DNA of 64,000 bases from BOG-933 sp037132135 (GTDB taxonomy: Bacteria > Pseudomonadota > Alphaproteobacteria > Azospirillales > Azospirillaceae): assembly GCA_037132135.1 (NCBI GenBank), contig JBAXPR010000007.1, positions 9,723 through 73,722 of the forward strand, in the 5' to 3' direction. The notes under the pieces were generated by a model that made no database searches, had not been told where the DNA came from, and was given only the letters and a program-made list of their open reading frames with translations. Below are positions 7,119-15,528 of the stretch, one piece after another (the first letter of the stretch is position 1; each line of letters opens with the position of its first letter). The position numbers were made by a program, and so were the translations under genes.

Positions 7119-9800
7119 TCAGTCCTTGGACACCCGGGTCGACAGTGCCGCCTGGGCCGCCGCCAGCCGGGCGATCGGCACCCGGTAGGGCGAACAGGAC
7201 ACATAATCGAGCCCGGTCTTCTCGCAGAAAAACACCGAGGCCGGATCGCCGCCATGCTCGCCGCAGATGCCGATCTTGAGCCCGGGCCGCGTCTTGCGGC
7301 CCCGCTCGACCGCGACCTTCAGCAACTCGCCGACTCCGTCCTGATCGAGACTGGCGAAGGGATCCTGCTCGAAGATGCCGAGACGGCGGTAGTCGGGCAT
7401 GAAGCCGCCGGCATCGTCGCGGCTGATGCCGAGCGTGGTCTGGGTCAGATCGTTGGTGCCAAAGCTGAAGAATTCCGCGCTCTTGGCAATCTCGCCCGCC
7501 CGGAGTGCGGCGCGCGGCAACTCGATCATGGTACCGACCATGTACTTCAGGTCAATGCCGCTGGCGCTGATCACTTCGGCGGCGGTCTTTTCAATCAGCT
7601 CCTTGAGGATTTCCAGCTCCTTGAGCGTGCAGACCAGCGGCACCATCACTTCCGGCGTCACCGGTTTGCCGCCGCTCCGGGTCACTTCGACCGCGGCCAG
7701 GAAGATCGCCCGGGCCTGCATCTCGTATATTTCCGGATAGGACACCCCGAGCCGGCAACCGCGATGACCGAGCATCGGGTTCGATTCATGGAGCTGCTGC
7801 GCCCGTTGCCGGACCTTGAGCGGCTCGGAGCCGGCCGCCCGGGCCACCTCGTCCATCTCGGCCTCGGTATGGGGCAGAAACTCGTGAAGGGGCGGATCGA
7901 GCAACCGGATGGTCACCGGCAGCCCCTCCATGATCTGGAACAGCTCGACGAAGTCCTGCTGCTGCATCGGCAGAATCTTGGCCAGGGCCGAACGCCGTCC
8001 GGCCTCGTTCTCGGCCAGGATCATCTCGCGCACCGCGATGATGCGCTCGGCGTCGAAGAACATATGCTCGGTCCGACAGAGGCCGATGCCCTCGGCGCCG
8101 AAGCCGCGGGCGGTGCGGGCATCGAGCGGCGTCTCGGCGTTGGCCCGGACCCGCAGCCGGCGGATGCCGTCGGCCCATTCCATCAGCTGGCCAAAATCGC
8201 CCGAAAGCTCGGGCTCGATCGTCGGGACCAGACCGAGCATGATCTCACCGGTCGAACCGTCGATGGTGATGATGTCGCCGGCCTGGATGCGATGCGGCCC
8301 GACCGAAATCTGCTGGCTCTTGTAATCGACCCGCAGTTCGCCCGCCCCGGCGACACAGGGCCGGCCCATGCCGCGGGCGACCACGGCGGCGTGGCTGGTC
8401 ATGCCGCCGCGGGTGGTCAGGATGCCCCGGGCCACCGCCATGCCGTGGATATCCTCGGGGCTGGTCTCGATGCGGACCAGGATCACGCCGTCGCCGAGCC
8501 CGGCCTGGGTCACGGCCTCATCGGCCGAAAACACCACCTTGCCCGAAGCGGCGCCGGGCGAGGCGGGCAGACCGCGAGACACCACCTTGCGCGGCGCCTT
8601 GGGGTCGAGGGTCGGGTGCAGCAATTGATCGAGCGAGCCGGGCTCGATGCGCTGGACCGCCTCGGCCTGGGTGATCAGCCCCTCGGCGACCATGTCCACC
8701 GCCACCTTCAGCGCCGCCGCCGCGGTGCGCTTGCCGTTGCGGGTCTGAAGCATGTAGAGCTTGGACTGCTGGACCGTGAACTCGATGTCCTGCATGTCGC
8801 GATAGTGGGTTTCGAGACGGAGCCGGACGTCGTTGAGCTGACGGAAAAGGTCAGGCATCACCTCTTCCATCGCCGGCAGGTCGGAATGGTTGGCCTTCTT
8901 GCCGGCAATGGTCAGGTGCTGGGGCGTGCGGATGCCGGCGACCACGTCCTCGCCCTGGGCATTGACCAGGTATTCGCCATAAAACGTGTTCTCGCCGGTC
9001 GAGGGGTTGCGGGTGAAGGCGACCCCGGTCGCGCAGTCCTCGCCCATATTGCCGAAGACCATGGCCTGCACATTGACCGCCGTGCCCCAGTCGGCAGGCA
9101 GATCATGGAGCCGGCGGTAGGTGATGGCGCGCGGGTTCATCCACGAGCCGAAGACGGCGCCGATCGCGCCCCAAAGCTGTTCCTGGACATTTTGGGGAAA
9201 GGGCGTGCCGAGTTCGATCCGGATCATTTCGAGATAGTTGTCGACCACCGCCTTCCAATCCTCGGCGATCATGTCGGTGTCGAGGTTGCGCCGGTTGGCG
9301 TGCTTGTACTCCTCGAGTATTTCTTCAAAGAGATGATGATCGACCCCAAGCACGACGTTGCCGTACATCTGGATGAAGCGGCGATAGCTGTCGAAGGCGA
9401 AGCGGGCGTCGCCGCTGCGCTTGATCAGCCCGGCGACGGTGGCATTGGTCAGGCCGAGATTGAGCACGGTATCCATCATGCCCGGCATCGAAGCCCGGGA
9501 GCCCGAGCGCACCGACACCAGCAGCGGGTTGACGGCATCGCCGAATGTGGCGCCGACGCTGGCCTCGACCCGGGCGATCGCCGCCGCCACCTCGGCCTGG
9601 AGTTCCGCCGGATAGGTCCGCTCATGGGCGTAATAATAGGTGCAGACCTCGGTGGTGATGGTAAAGCCAGGGGGGACCGGCAGGCCAAGGCTGCTCATCT
9701 CCGCGAGATTGGCACCCTTGCCGCCAAGAAGGTTCTTCATGCCGGCGTTGCCCTCGGCCGCGCCATCGCCGAAACCATAGACCCACTTGGTGTTGCTCAT
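7119..9800 (-). CDS. ppdK: Pyruvate, phosphate dikinase
   Basis: 893 residues, the usual size of PPDK. The enzyme interconverts pyruvate, ATP and phosphate with PEP, AMP and PPi. Domains in order: the nucleotide-binding N-terminal domain opening with WVYGFGDG and GGKGANLAEM; the central swivelling domain with the phospho-His motif GGMTSHAAVVARGMG; and the C-terminal PEP/pyruvate TIM barrel, including GFGAEGIGLCRTEHMF, GTNDLTQTT and the near-terminal CGEHGGD. The ATG at 9800 is preferred because AGGGG lies about 10 bases upstream; a GTG at 9812 is possible. It follows glyS by 76 bp on the same strand and probably belongs to the glyQ-glyS transcript. Confidence 0.96.
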   Translation of the reverse strand: MSNTKWVYGFGDGAAEGNAGMKNLLGGKGANLAEMSSLGLPVPPGFTITTEVCTYYYAHERTYPAELQAEVAAAIARVEASVGATFGDAVNPLLVSVRSGSRASMPGMMDTVLNLGLTNATVAGLIKRSGDARFAFDSYRRFIQMYGNVVLGVDHHLFEEILEEYKHANRRNLDTDMIAEDWKAVVDNYLEMIRIELGTPFPQNVQEQLWGAIGAVFGSWMNPRAITYRRLHDLPADWGTAVNVQAMVFGNMGEDCATGVAFTRNPSTGENTFYGEYLVNAQGEDVVAGIRTPQHLTIAGKKANHSDLPAMEEVMPDLFRQLNDVRLRLETHYRDMQDIEFTVQQSKLYMLQTRNGKRTAAAALKVAVDMVAEGLITQAEAVQRIEPGSLDQLLHPTLDPKAPRKVVSRGLPASPGAASGKVVFSADEAVTQAGLGDGVILVRIETSPEDIHGMAVARGILTTRGGMTSHAAVVARGMGRPCVAGAGELRVDYKSQQISVGPHRIQAGDIITIDGSTGEIMLGLVPTIEPELSGDFGQLMEWADGIRRLRVRANAETPLDARTARGFGAEGIGLCRTEHMFFDAERIIAVREMILAENEAGRRSALAKILPMQQQDFVELFQIMEGLPVTIRLLDPPLHEFLPHTEAEMDEVARAAGSEPLKVRQRAQQLHESNPMLGHRGCRLGVSYPEIYEMQARAIFLAAVEVTRSGGKPVTPEVMVPLVCTLKELEILKELIEKTAAEVISASGIDLKYMVGTMIELPRAALRAGEIAKSAEFFSFGTNDLTQTTLGISRDDAGGFMPDYRRLGIFEQDPFASLDQDGVGELLKVAVERGRKTRPGLKIGICGEHGGDPASVFFCEKTGLDYVSCSPYRVPIARLAAAQAALSTRVSKD

Positions 9801-9876
9801 CGTTTCCGTCACCCCTGGTTGATGGGACGCCGATCCCGTGGCCGGCGCCTGTGTTGGCCGAGCCGTTGCCCCCGGC

Positions 9877-12018
9877 TCAGCCCTCGATACGGGAGAAGTC
9901 GGCGATCAGGTTCATGGTCGTCCGGATTCGGGTCAAGAGCTTGAGCCGGTTCTCCCGTAACCCCCGGTCATCGGCATTGACCGTGACCTTCTCGAAGAAC
10001 GCGTCGACGGCGCCTCTTATTCCAGCCAATTCGGCCATGGCGCCGGCAAAATCCCCCGCTTCCAGCCGGCGTGTTACCGCCGCCTGCACCGCCGCCAGCG
10101 CCGAGCCCAGCCGCCGTTCCTCCTCGACGCCGTAGAGCGCCGGGTCGGGCTCGCCATCGTAGCTCCGGGCGTCCTTCTTTTCCTCGATGCGCGCGATGTT
10201 GGCGGCCCGGCGATAGGCGGTGACCAGGTTGACGCCATCGTCGCTGCCGAGAAAGGCGCCCAACGCCTCGACCCGGGCCAAAAGACGCACCAGATCATCC
10301 TCGCCGCCCAGCGCGAACACGGCATCGATCAGATCATGGCGGACGCCGCGGTCGCGCAGCACCACCTTGAGCCGGTCGGCAAAAAAGTCGAGCAGTTGCC
10401 CGGCCGCCGCCCCGGCCGGCGCCAGCCCCGGCACCTGAAACAGGCCATGGGCGCACGAGAACAGCTCCAGCAGCTTGAAGCGCAAGCCATTTTCCAGCAC
10501 CAGCCGGATAATGCCGAGCGCGGCCCGGCGCAGGGCATAGGGGTCTTTCGATCCGGTCGGCTTCTCGTCGATGGCGAAGAAGCCGACGATGCTGTCAAGC
10601 TTGTCGGCCATGGCCACTGCGACGCTGACCGGCGCGGTGGGACAGCCATCGGTGGGGCCGAGCGGCTTGTAGTGGCCGGCAATCGCCTCGGCGACCACTG
10701 CCGCCTCGCCATCGTGGAGCGCGTAATAGCGGCCCATGATGCCCTGGAGTTCGGGGAACTCGCCGACCATGCCGGTGGTGAGGTCGGCCTTGGCCAGTTG
10801 CGCCGCGCGCCGCGCCGCCGCCGGCTCGCAGCCGCCGATCTCACGGGCCAGCACCTCGGCCAGCGCCTGCACCCGCTCGGCCTTTTCGAACACCGTGCCG
10901 AGTTTGGCGTGGAAGGTGATCGCCTTCAGCGCCTCCAGGCGGCTGTCGAGCCGGTGCTTGCGGTCCTGGTCCCAGAAGAAGCGGGCATCCGACAGCCGGG
11001 CGCGCAGCACCCGCTGATTGCCGGCAACCACCGCGGCGCCACCATCGTCGGTGATCATGTTGGCCACCACGACAAAGCGCGGCCCGAGCCTGCCCTCGGG
11101 CGTACGGGTGGCGAAGTACTTCTGGTGCGTCCGCATCGAGGTGATCAGCACCTCGGCCGGGACATCCATGAACTGGGGATCGATCGTACCAAGCAGCACC
11201 ACCGGCCACTCGACCAGCCCGGCGACCTCATCCAGCAGGCCGTCGTCGGGCCAGAGGGTCAGACCCTCGGCGGCCGCGAGCCGGGTCGCCTCGGCCAGGA
11301 TGTTGGCCTTGCGCTCTTCGCGGTCGAGCAGTACGTACGCCTTCCAGAGGGCTTCCCTGTACGTGCCGTAGCCACCAACCTCGAACCAGTCGGGCGCCAG
11401 GAAGCGGTGGCCGCGGGTGCGGTTGCCGAAGGCGAGGCGGGTCGCGGAAAAGGCCCCGGCCATGCAGACATTGCCGTCGGGGCGCGGCGGCGCCTCGCGG
11501 GTGGCCACGGTCAGGCCGCCCTCCAGCACCTTGCCGTCGAAGAGGGCGATGATGGCGTGCAGCGGCCGCACCCAGCGGAAGGTGGTGTCGGACCAGCGCA
11601 TCGATTTCGGCCAGGGCAGCTCGCGAATCACCGCCTCGACCAGTCCGGAGAGAACGTCGGCGGTGGCCCGCCCCGGCTTCTCGATCACCGCGAACCAGAA
11701 CACGCCCTTGCCGGTGTCGCGCTGCTCGCACTGTGCCAGACTGCCGAGCCCGGCGCTCTTGAGAAAGCCCTGGACCGCGGCCTCGGGAGCGCCGACCCGC
11801 GGCCCGCGTTTTTCCTCGCGGACATCGGGCTGGGCCAGCGGCAGCCCGTCGACCACCAGCGCGAGGCGGCGCGGCGTCGACTGGACGCTTGCCGAGGCGA
11901 AGGCAAGGCCGGCGGCGCTCAGCTTCTCGATGGCGAGACGCCGGAGGTCCTCGGCGGCCCGGGCCTGCATACGGGCCGGAATGTCTTCGGAAAAGAGTTC
12001 GACGAAAAGCTCGGGCAT
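9877..12018 (-). CDS. glyS: Glycyl-tRNA synthetase beta subunit
   Basis: 713 residues, close to the usual ~690-residue length. The start MPELFVELFSEDIPARM, the block SMRWSDTTFRWVRPLH and the motif SMRTHQKYF are typical of GlyS. The beta subunit binds tRNA and is needed with GlyQ to form the alpha2-beta2 enzyme that charges tRNA-Gly in the cytoplasm. The C-terminal ~120 residues (DDRGLRENRLKLL) match the anticodon-binding-like region. It lies downstream of glyQ, separated from it by the small gene at 12044-12364. Confidence 0.96.
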   Translation of the reverse strand: MPELFVELFSEDIPARMQARAAEDLRRLAIEKLSAAGLAFASASVQSTPRRLALVVDGLPLAQPDVREEKRGPRVGAPEAAVQGFLKSAGLGSLAQCEQRDTGKGVFWFAVIEKPGRATADVLSGLVEAVIRELPWPKSMRWSDTTFRWVRPLHAIIALFDGKVLEGGLTVATREAPPRPDGNVCMAGAFSATRLAFGNRTRGHRFLAPDWFEVGGYGTYREALWKAYVLLDREERKANILAEATRLAAAEGLTLWPDDGLLDEVAGLVEWPVVLLGTIDPQFMDVPAEVLITSMRTHQKYFATRTPEGRLGPRFVVVANMITDDGGAAVVAGNQRVLRARLSDARFFWDQDRKHRLDSRLEALKAITFHAKLGTVFEKAERVQALAEVLAREIGGCEPAAARRAAQLAKADLTTGMVGEFPELQGIMGRYYALHDGEAAVVAEAIAGHYKPLGPTDGCPTAPVSVAVAMADKLDSIVGFFAIDEKPTGSKDPYALRRAALGIIRLVLENGLRFKLLELFSCAHGLFQVPGLAPAGAAAGQLLDFFADRLKVVLRDRGVRHDLIDAVFALGGEDDLVRLLARVEALGAFLGSDDGVNLVTAYRRAANIARIEEKKDARSYDGEPDPALYGVEEERRLGSALAAVQAAVTRRLEAGDFAGAMAELAGIRGAVDAFFEKVTVNADDRGLRENRLKLLTRIRTTMNLIADFSRIEG

Positions 12019-12043
12019 TCGACTATCCTGCCAGCCAGACCGG

Positions 12044-12364
12044 TTATTTGCCGCGCCGGGCGCGCAGCCGGTTCATTTCTTCCATGCGGCTGAGGTTTTC
12101 CATCGAGCGGTTGATCGCCTCCAGGGCCATCTCGGCGGACCGCTTCATCACCATCAGCGCTTCGAGACGATCGGCATGATCCTGAAACTGGCCGATGTCG
12201 TTCTGCTTGTAATACTCCTCGGCCGCGGCCGAGGTGGCCACGATCAGTTCCCACGACAAATCGTCCAGAAACGCCGCAAGTTCGGTTCGGCGCTCGATGT
12301 ACCAGTCGGCGAGCCGCTTGCGTTCGTCTTCGAGAGGCGGACGATCTGTGGTTGCGGGGGTCAG
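12044..12364 (-). CDS. Small unknown protein between glyQ and glyS, probable CTG start
   Basis: The frame is open from a CTG at 12364-12362 that overlaps the glyQ stop as CTGA, giving 106 residues. Between that CTG and 12259 there is no ATG, GTG or TTG. A strong Shine-Dalgarno (GGAGGAGGG) lies about eight bases before the CTG, inside glyQ. The stretch between (EDERKRLADWYIERR) reads as real protein, so the CTG start is favoured over the TTG at 12259, which would give 71 residues. The product is charged, largely alpha-helical in appearance, with no signal peptide or membrane segment; its Met/Leu/Arg-rich end (RSMENLSRMEEMNRLR) suggests a coiled coil. No family is recognised. Position suggests co-translation with the glycyl-tRNA synthetase subunits. 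Confidence 0.7.
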   Translation of the reverse strand: MTPATTDRPPLEDERKRLADWYIERRTELAAFLDDLSWELIVATSAAAEEYYKQNDIGQFQDHADRLEALMVMKRSAEMALEAINRSMENLSRMEEMNRLRARRGK

Positions 12365-13263
12365 GAGCGGGTCCCTCCTCCAGCCAGCCAGCCTTCACAG
12401 CAGCCCTTGGCCAGCCCGCGCACCCGGCCGATATAGGCCGCGCGCTCGACGACGCTGATCACGCCGCGGGCATCAAGCAGATTGAAGAGATGGCTGGCCT
12501 TGATGCACTGGTCATAGGCCGGCAGAGCCAGCTTGCGCAAGAGCAGCTGCCGGCACTCGCCCTCGGCGTCCTTGAAGTGCTGGAGCAGGAGGTCGGTGTC
12601 GGCGTACTCGAAATTGAAGGCCGAGTACTCCTTCTCGGCCCTGAGGAAGACGTCGCCGTACGTCACGCCCTCGCCATTGAAGTCGAGGGCGTAGACATTC
12701 TCGACCCCCTGGACGTACATCGCGAGACGCTCCAGCCCGTAGGTCAGCTCGACCGCCACCGGATCGCACTCGATGCCGCCGACCTGCTGGAAGTAGGTGA
12801 ACTGGGTCACCTCCATGCCGTCGCACCAGACCTCCCAGCCGAGGCCCCAGGCACCGAGCGTCGGGCTCTCCCAATCGTCTTCGACAAAGCGGATATCGTG
12901 GTGGCGCGGGTCGATGCCCAGCATGCGCAGGCTGTCGAGATACAGCTCCTGGCTGTTGGCTGGCGAGGGCTTGAGGATGACCTGATACTGATAGTAGTGC
13001 TGCAGCCGGTTCGGGTTCTCGCCGTAGCGGCCATCCTTGGGCCGGCGCGAGGGCTGAACATAGGCCGCCTTCCAGGGCTCCGGCCCAAGCGCGCGCAGCG
13101 TCGTCGCCGGGTGGAAGGTCCCGGCGCCGACCTCCATGTCGTAGGGCTGGAGAATGACACAGCCCTGCTCAGCCCAGAAATTCTGAAGCTTGAGGATCAG
13201 GGCCTGAAAGCTCAGGACTTGCGTACGCTTCTGGGTGCCGGTCGGCGCCATGGCCGTTTCCAT
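12361..13263 (-). CDS. glyQ: Glycyl-tRNA synthetase alpha subunit
   Basis: About 300 residues of the class II catalytic alpha subunit. Diagnostic blocks are FWAEQGCVILQPYD, GAGTFHPATTLRALG, YVQPSRRPKDGRYG and NRLQHYYQYQV, covering motif 2 and the ATP site, followed by LGAWGLGWEVWCDGMEVTQF. It forms glycyl-adenylate and, with GlyS, glycyl-tRNA. The ATG at 13263 is used; a TTG 51 bp further upstream would add a basic, unlikely leader, and an ATG at 13251 is also possible. The last codons carry the ribosome-binding site for the next small gene. Confidence 0.95.
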   Translation of the reverse strand: METAMAPTGTQKRTQVLSFQALILKLQNFWAEQGCVILQPYDMEVGAGTFHPATTLRALGPEPWKAAYVQPSRRPKDGRYGENPNRLQHYYQYQVILKPSPANSQELYLDSLRMLGIDPRHHDIRFVEDDWESPTLGAWGLGWEVWCDGMEVTQFTYFQQVGGIECDPVAVELTYGLERLAMYVQGVENVYALDFNGEGVTYGDVFLRAEKEYSAFNFEYADTDLLLQHFKDAEGECRQLLLRKLALPAYDQCIKASHLFNLLDARGVISVVERAAYIGRVRGLAKGCCEGWLAGGGTRS

Positions 13264-13339
13264 GACAGTTTTTTCGCGAGCGCGAACGATACAAGCCAGC
13301 CGCCGCGGAATCAAGCGCCGCCCGTTTTTGTCGCAGGAC

Positions 13340-14272
13340 TCAGCCCCGATGAAGCGACCAGTCCCGGGGCAGCGCGGCGAGCGCGTCGGCCAGAGGCAGG
13401 AAGCAGGGAATCTCGGGGTTGAGGTGATGCAGCGCCCCCGCGACCTGAAGATCGGGCAGGGCGTCGCTGTTCATGGCGCCGAAGGCGTCGGTCGCGCCGA
13501 TCGCCTGAAAGACCTTGTCGAAGCCGGCGGGAAAGCCGACCGCGGCGCCGAGGGTCAGAATCTCCAGCCCCGACAGCCGGGCGGCCTCGATCGGCCGGCG
13601 CAGCAGCAGGCCGCGCAGTGCGTTGGCGATCACCGCGTTGCCTTTGGAGTGCCCGACCAGAAAGCGCACCTTGTCGGGCAACTGGTTGAGCAGGGCCAGA
13701 AGGCTGTTCGAATCGGCGCTGCCGCCATAATAGCCTTCAAGGCTGCCGCCCTCGGCCGGGCGGCTGGCGGCGCCGAACGAGGGCAGGCCCTCGCCCATCC
13801 GGCGCCAGGCGTCGAAGACCTCGCCAACCATGTTCTCGGTGCGGAAGACGAACCAGCCGCCGAGAGCTTCGGAGACCAGATCCTGCATGCCGCGCCCGGA
13901 AATCACCCCCAGCACCGGTTCGCCCAGGGCATCGGCGAGTTGACGGGCCAGCGCCGCGGTGCCGAGTGCCGAACTGCCGACCCCGGCGACGGTAACCCCG
14001 GCAAAACTGACCGTTTTCAGCTTGCTGAAGGCGCGCCGGGGAAAATAGTCGATCGCCCGCCCCCCGGCCGCCGGCGCGACCAGCAGCGCCGCCCCCTCGC
14101 TCTGAGGAAAATTGAGCACCGCCCGCTGTTCGTCGGCGCTGAGCGCGCTGACATCATAGAACCAGCGGTCAAGGACCGTGTTGCGCCAGTCGAGCGGCAG
14201 CATCGGCCGCGGCACGAACGGCAGCATCCAGGAAGAAAACGACGGAATGCCCGCAAATGAATTCTTGACCAC
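13340..14272 (-). CDS. Uncharacterised alpha/beta-hydrolase-like protein
   Basis: About 310 residues from a GTG start at 14272; a start at the ATG near 14227 (MLPFVPRPM) is also possible. GHSKGN near residue 210 has the form of the nucleophile elbow G-X-S-X-G/N of alpha/beta hydrolases, and the downstream DALPDLQ and LHHLNPEI could supply acid and His, as in lipases. There is no clear signal peptide. I do not recognise a named family. It stands alone between glyQ and a small zinc-ribbon gene; substrate unknown. Confidence 0.6.
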   Translation of the reverse strand: MVKNSFAGIPSFSSWMLPFVPRPMLPLDWRNTVLDRWFYDVSALSADEQRAVLNFPQSEGAALLVAPAAGGRAIDYFPRRAFSKLKTVSFAGVTVAGVGSSALGTAALARQLADALGEPVLGVISGRGMQDLVSEALGGWFVFRTENMVGEVFDAWRRMGEGLPSFGAASRPAEGGSLEGYYGGSADSNSLLALLNQLPDKVRFLVGHSKGNAVIANALRGLLLRRPIEAARLSGLEILTLGAAVGFPAGFDKVFQAIGATDAFGAMNSDALPDLQVAGALHHLNPEIPCFLPLADALAALPRDWSLHRG

Positions 14273-14348
14273 GCCCCGACCCCATCGGTTGAAAAACGCC
14301 CCAAGCTACCGCATGAGCGGCACAATCTCCAGTCCGATCCTGGTGATT

Positions 14349-14558
14349 TCAGCGATCATGGGGACAATCGGCATAACCGCAGCTGCGCGCCCCTTCGGCC
14401 GGACCGTAGACGCCGCAGACCCGGCACTTGACCATGGTTTCGGTGGCGATCTGCGGTTCGGCCGCCCGGGCGGCCCGGACCTGCTCCGTACGCCGGTGCC
14501 AGCGCCAGGCGACGTACACCGCGCCCAACAACACCAATACCGTGATCAGTTTGCCCAC
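14349..14558 (-). CDS. PP0621-like small membrane protein with zinc-ribbon motif
   Basis: 69 residues. An N-terminal membrane helix (LITVLVLLGAVYVAW) is followed by a basic linker and a C-terminal region MVKCRVCGVYGP...CGYADCPHD with CXXC and CX4C spacing, suited to bind zinc. This arrangement is seen in PP0621-family proteins of proteobacteria; function unknown. It sits 52 bp downstream of atpG on the same strand and may be co-transcribed with the ATPase operon by read-through, but is not a known N-ATPase component. Confidence 0.65.
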   Translation of the reverse strand: MGKLITVLVLLGAVYVAWRWHRRTEQVRAARAAEPQIATETMVKCRVCGVYGPAEGARSCGYADCPHDR

Positions 14559-14610
14559 TGCGCCCTCCCCGGCGGTCCGGCGGCATCAAAGGCGGTGACG
14601 GAGGCCTTTG

Positions 14611-15465
14611 TCAATCCCGGCGCGCCGCTGTCGCGCCGATCACGACATCGAGCAGTTCGGTCGTAATTTCCTCCTGCCGCTGCTGGCGCGCCTGCTGGGT
14701 CAGGGCTTCGAGCTTGGTTTCGATGTTGTCGTGGGCGGCTTCCATGGCGGTGAGGCGGGCCGCGTTCTCGCTGGCGAAGGACTCGAGGGCGGCATGCATC
14801 AGCCGGGTGAAGACAAACTCCTCGACCACCTTGTCGAAGAGGTCGTGGGCGTCGAGATAGACCATCGGCGTCACCGCCTCGGCCGAGCGGTAGGCCGCCG
14901 GGTCGAAGGGCAGCACGGTCTCGGTCTCGACCTTCCACAGCGGGCCGCTGGTGTTGCGGCCATAAACCAGCGTGACGCGCTCGATGCCGTCATGAGCAAG
15001 CCGGCGGTAAAGCTCGTCGGAACAGCGCAGCACGACATCCAGCACGCCGTCGAGGTGGGTGGCCATGGGCTGGGAATAGGCGACAGTGCAGCCATGCTCC
15101 TCGGCCTTGACCCGGCCCCGGGACCCCACCACCAGCAACCGGTGACCGCCGGTCCGGGCCAGGGTCCAGGCCTGCTCCAGGACATGCTCGTTGTAGGCGC
15201 CGGCAAAGCCGTGCTCGGAGGTAAAGGCGACCACCGCCATCCGGCCGATGCCCGGGATCTTGCGCGCCCGGCCGCCGCCGCCGGTCAGCGCCAGCCCGCG
15301 CGCCAGCCCGAAATTGATCACCTCGGTATACTGGCGGATACCGGGCAGCGCGTTCTGGGCCTGGCCCAGCCGCATTGCCGCCAGCGCCCGCATCGCGCCC
15401 ATGATGTCCTGCAGGTCGCCGAGATTGGCGATCCGGGCTTCTATTTCCGCCAGCCGTTCGACCAT
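14611..15465 (-). CDS. atpG: N-type ATPase F1 gamma subunit
   Basis: 284 residues. The C-terminal QEEITTELLDVVIGA is the conserved gamma-subunit helix that forms the rotor shaft inside the alpha/beta hexamer, and the N-terminal MVERLAEIEARIANLGDLQDIMGAM is the matching N-terminal helix. The middle is divergent from housekeeping gamma subunits, as expected for the N-ATPase lineage. It is the last gene of the operon, which is the N-ATPase gene order; the standard alphaproteobacterial order (delta-alpha-gamma-beta-epsilon) is not followed. Confidence 0.93.
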   Translation of the reverse strand: MVERLAEIEARIANLGDLQDIMGAMRALAAMRLGQAQNALPGIRQYTEVINFGLARGLALTGGGGRARKIPGIGRMAVVAFTSEHGFAGAYNEHVLEQAWTLARTGGHRLLVVGSRGRVKAEEHGCTVAYSQPMATHLDGVLDVVLRCSDELYRRLAHDGIERVTLVYGRNTSGPLWKVETETVLPFDPAAYRSAEAVTPMVYLDAHDLFDKVVEEFVFTRLMHAALESFASENAARLTAMEAAHDNIETKLEALTQQARQQRQEEITTELLDVVIGATAARRD

Positions 15466-15528
15466 CGCACCGCTCCCGACTCAACCCTCAGACCGGCCGG
15501 CTCTCAACCCCGAGCCGGCCCCGCGCCG

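Noticed and set aside
7029..9944. A 971-codon open frame on the plus strand opposite ppdK
   Set aside because: It is antisense to a complete, highly conserved enzyme, has the composition expected of the complementary strand of GC-rich codons and shows no domain.
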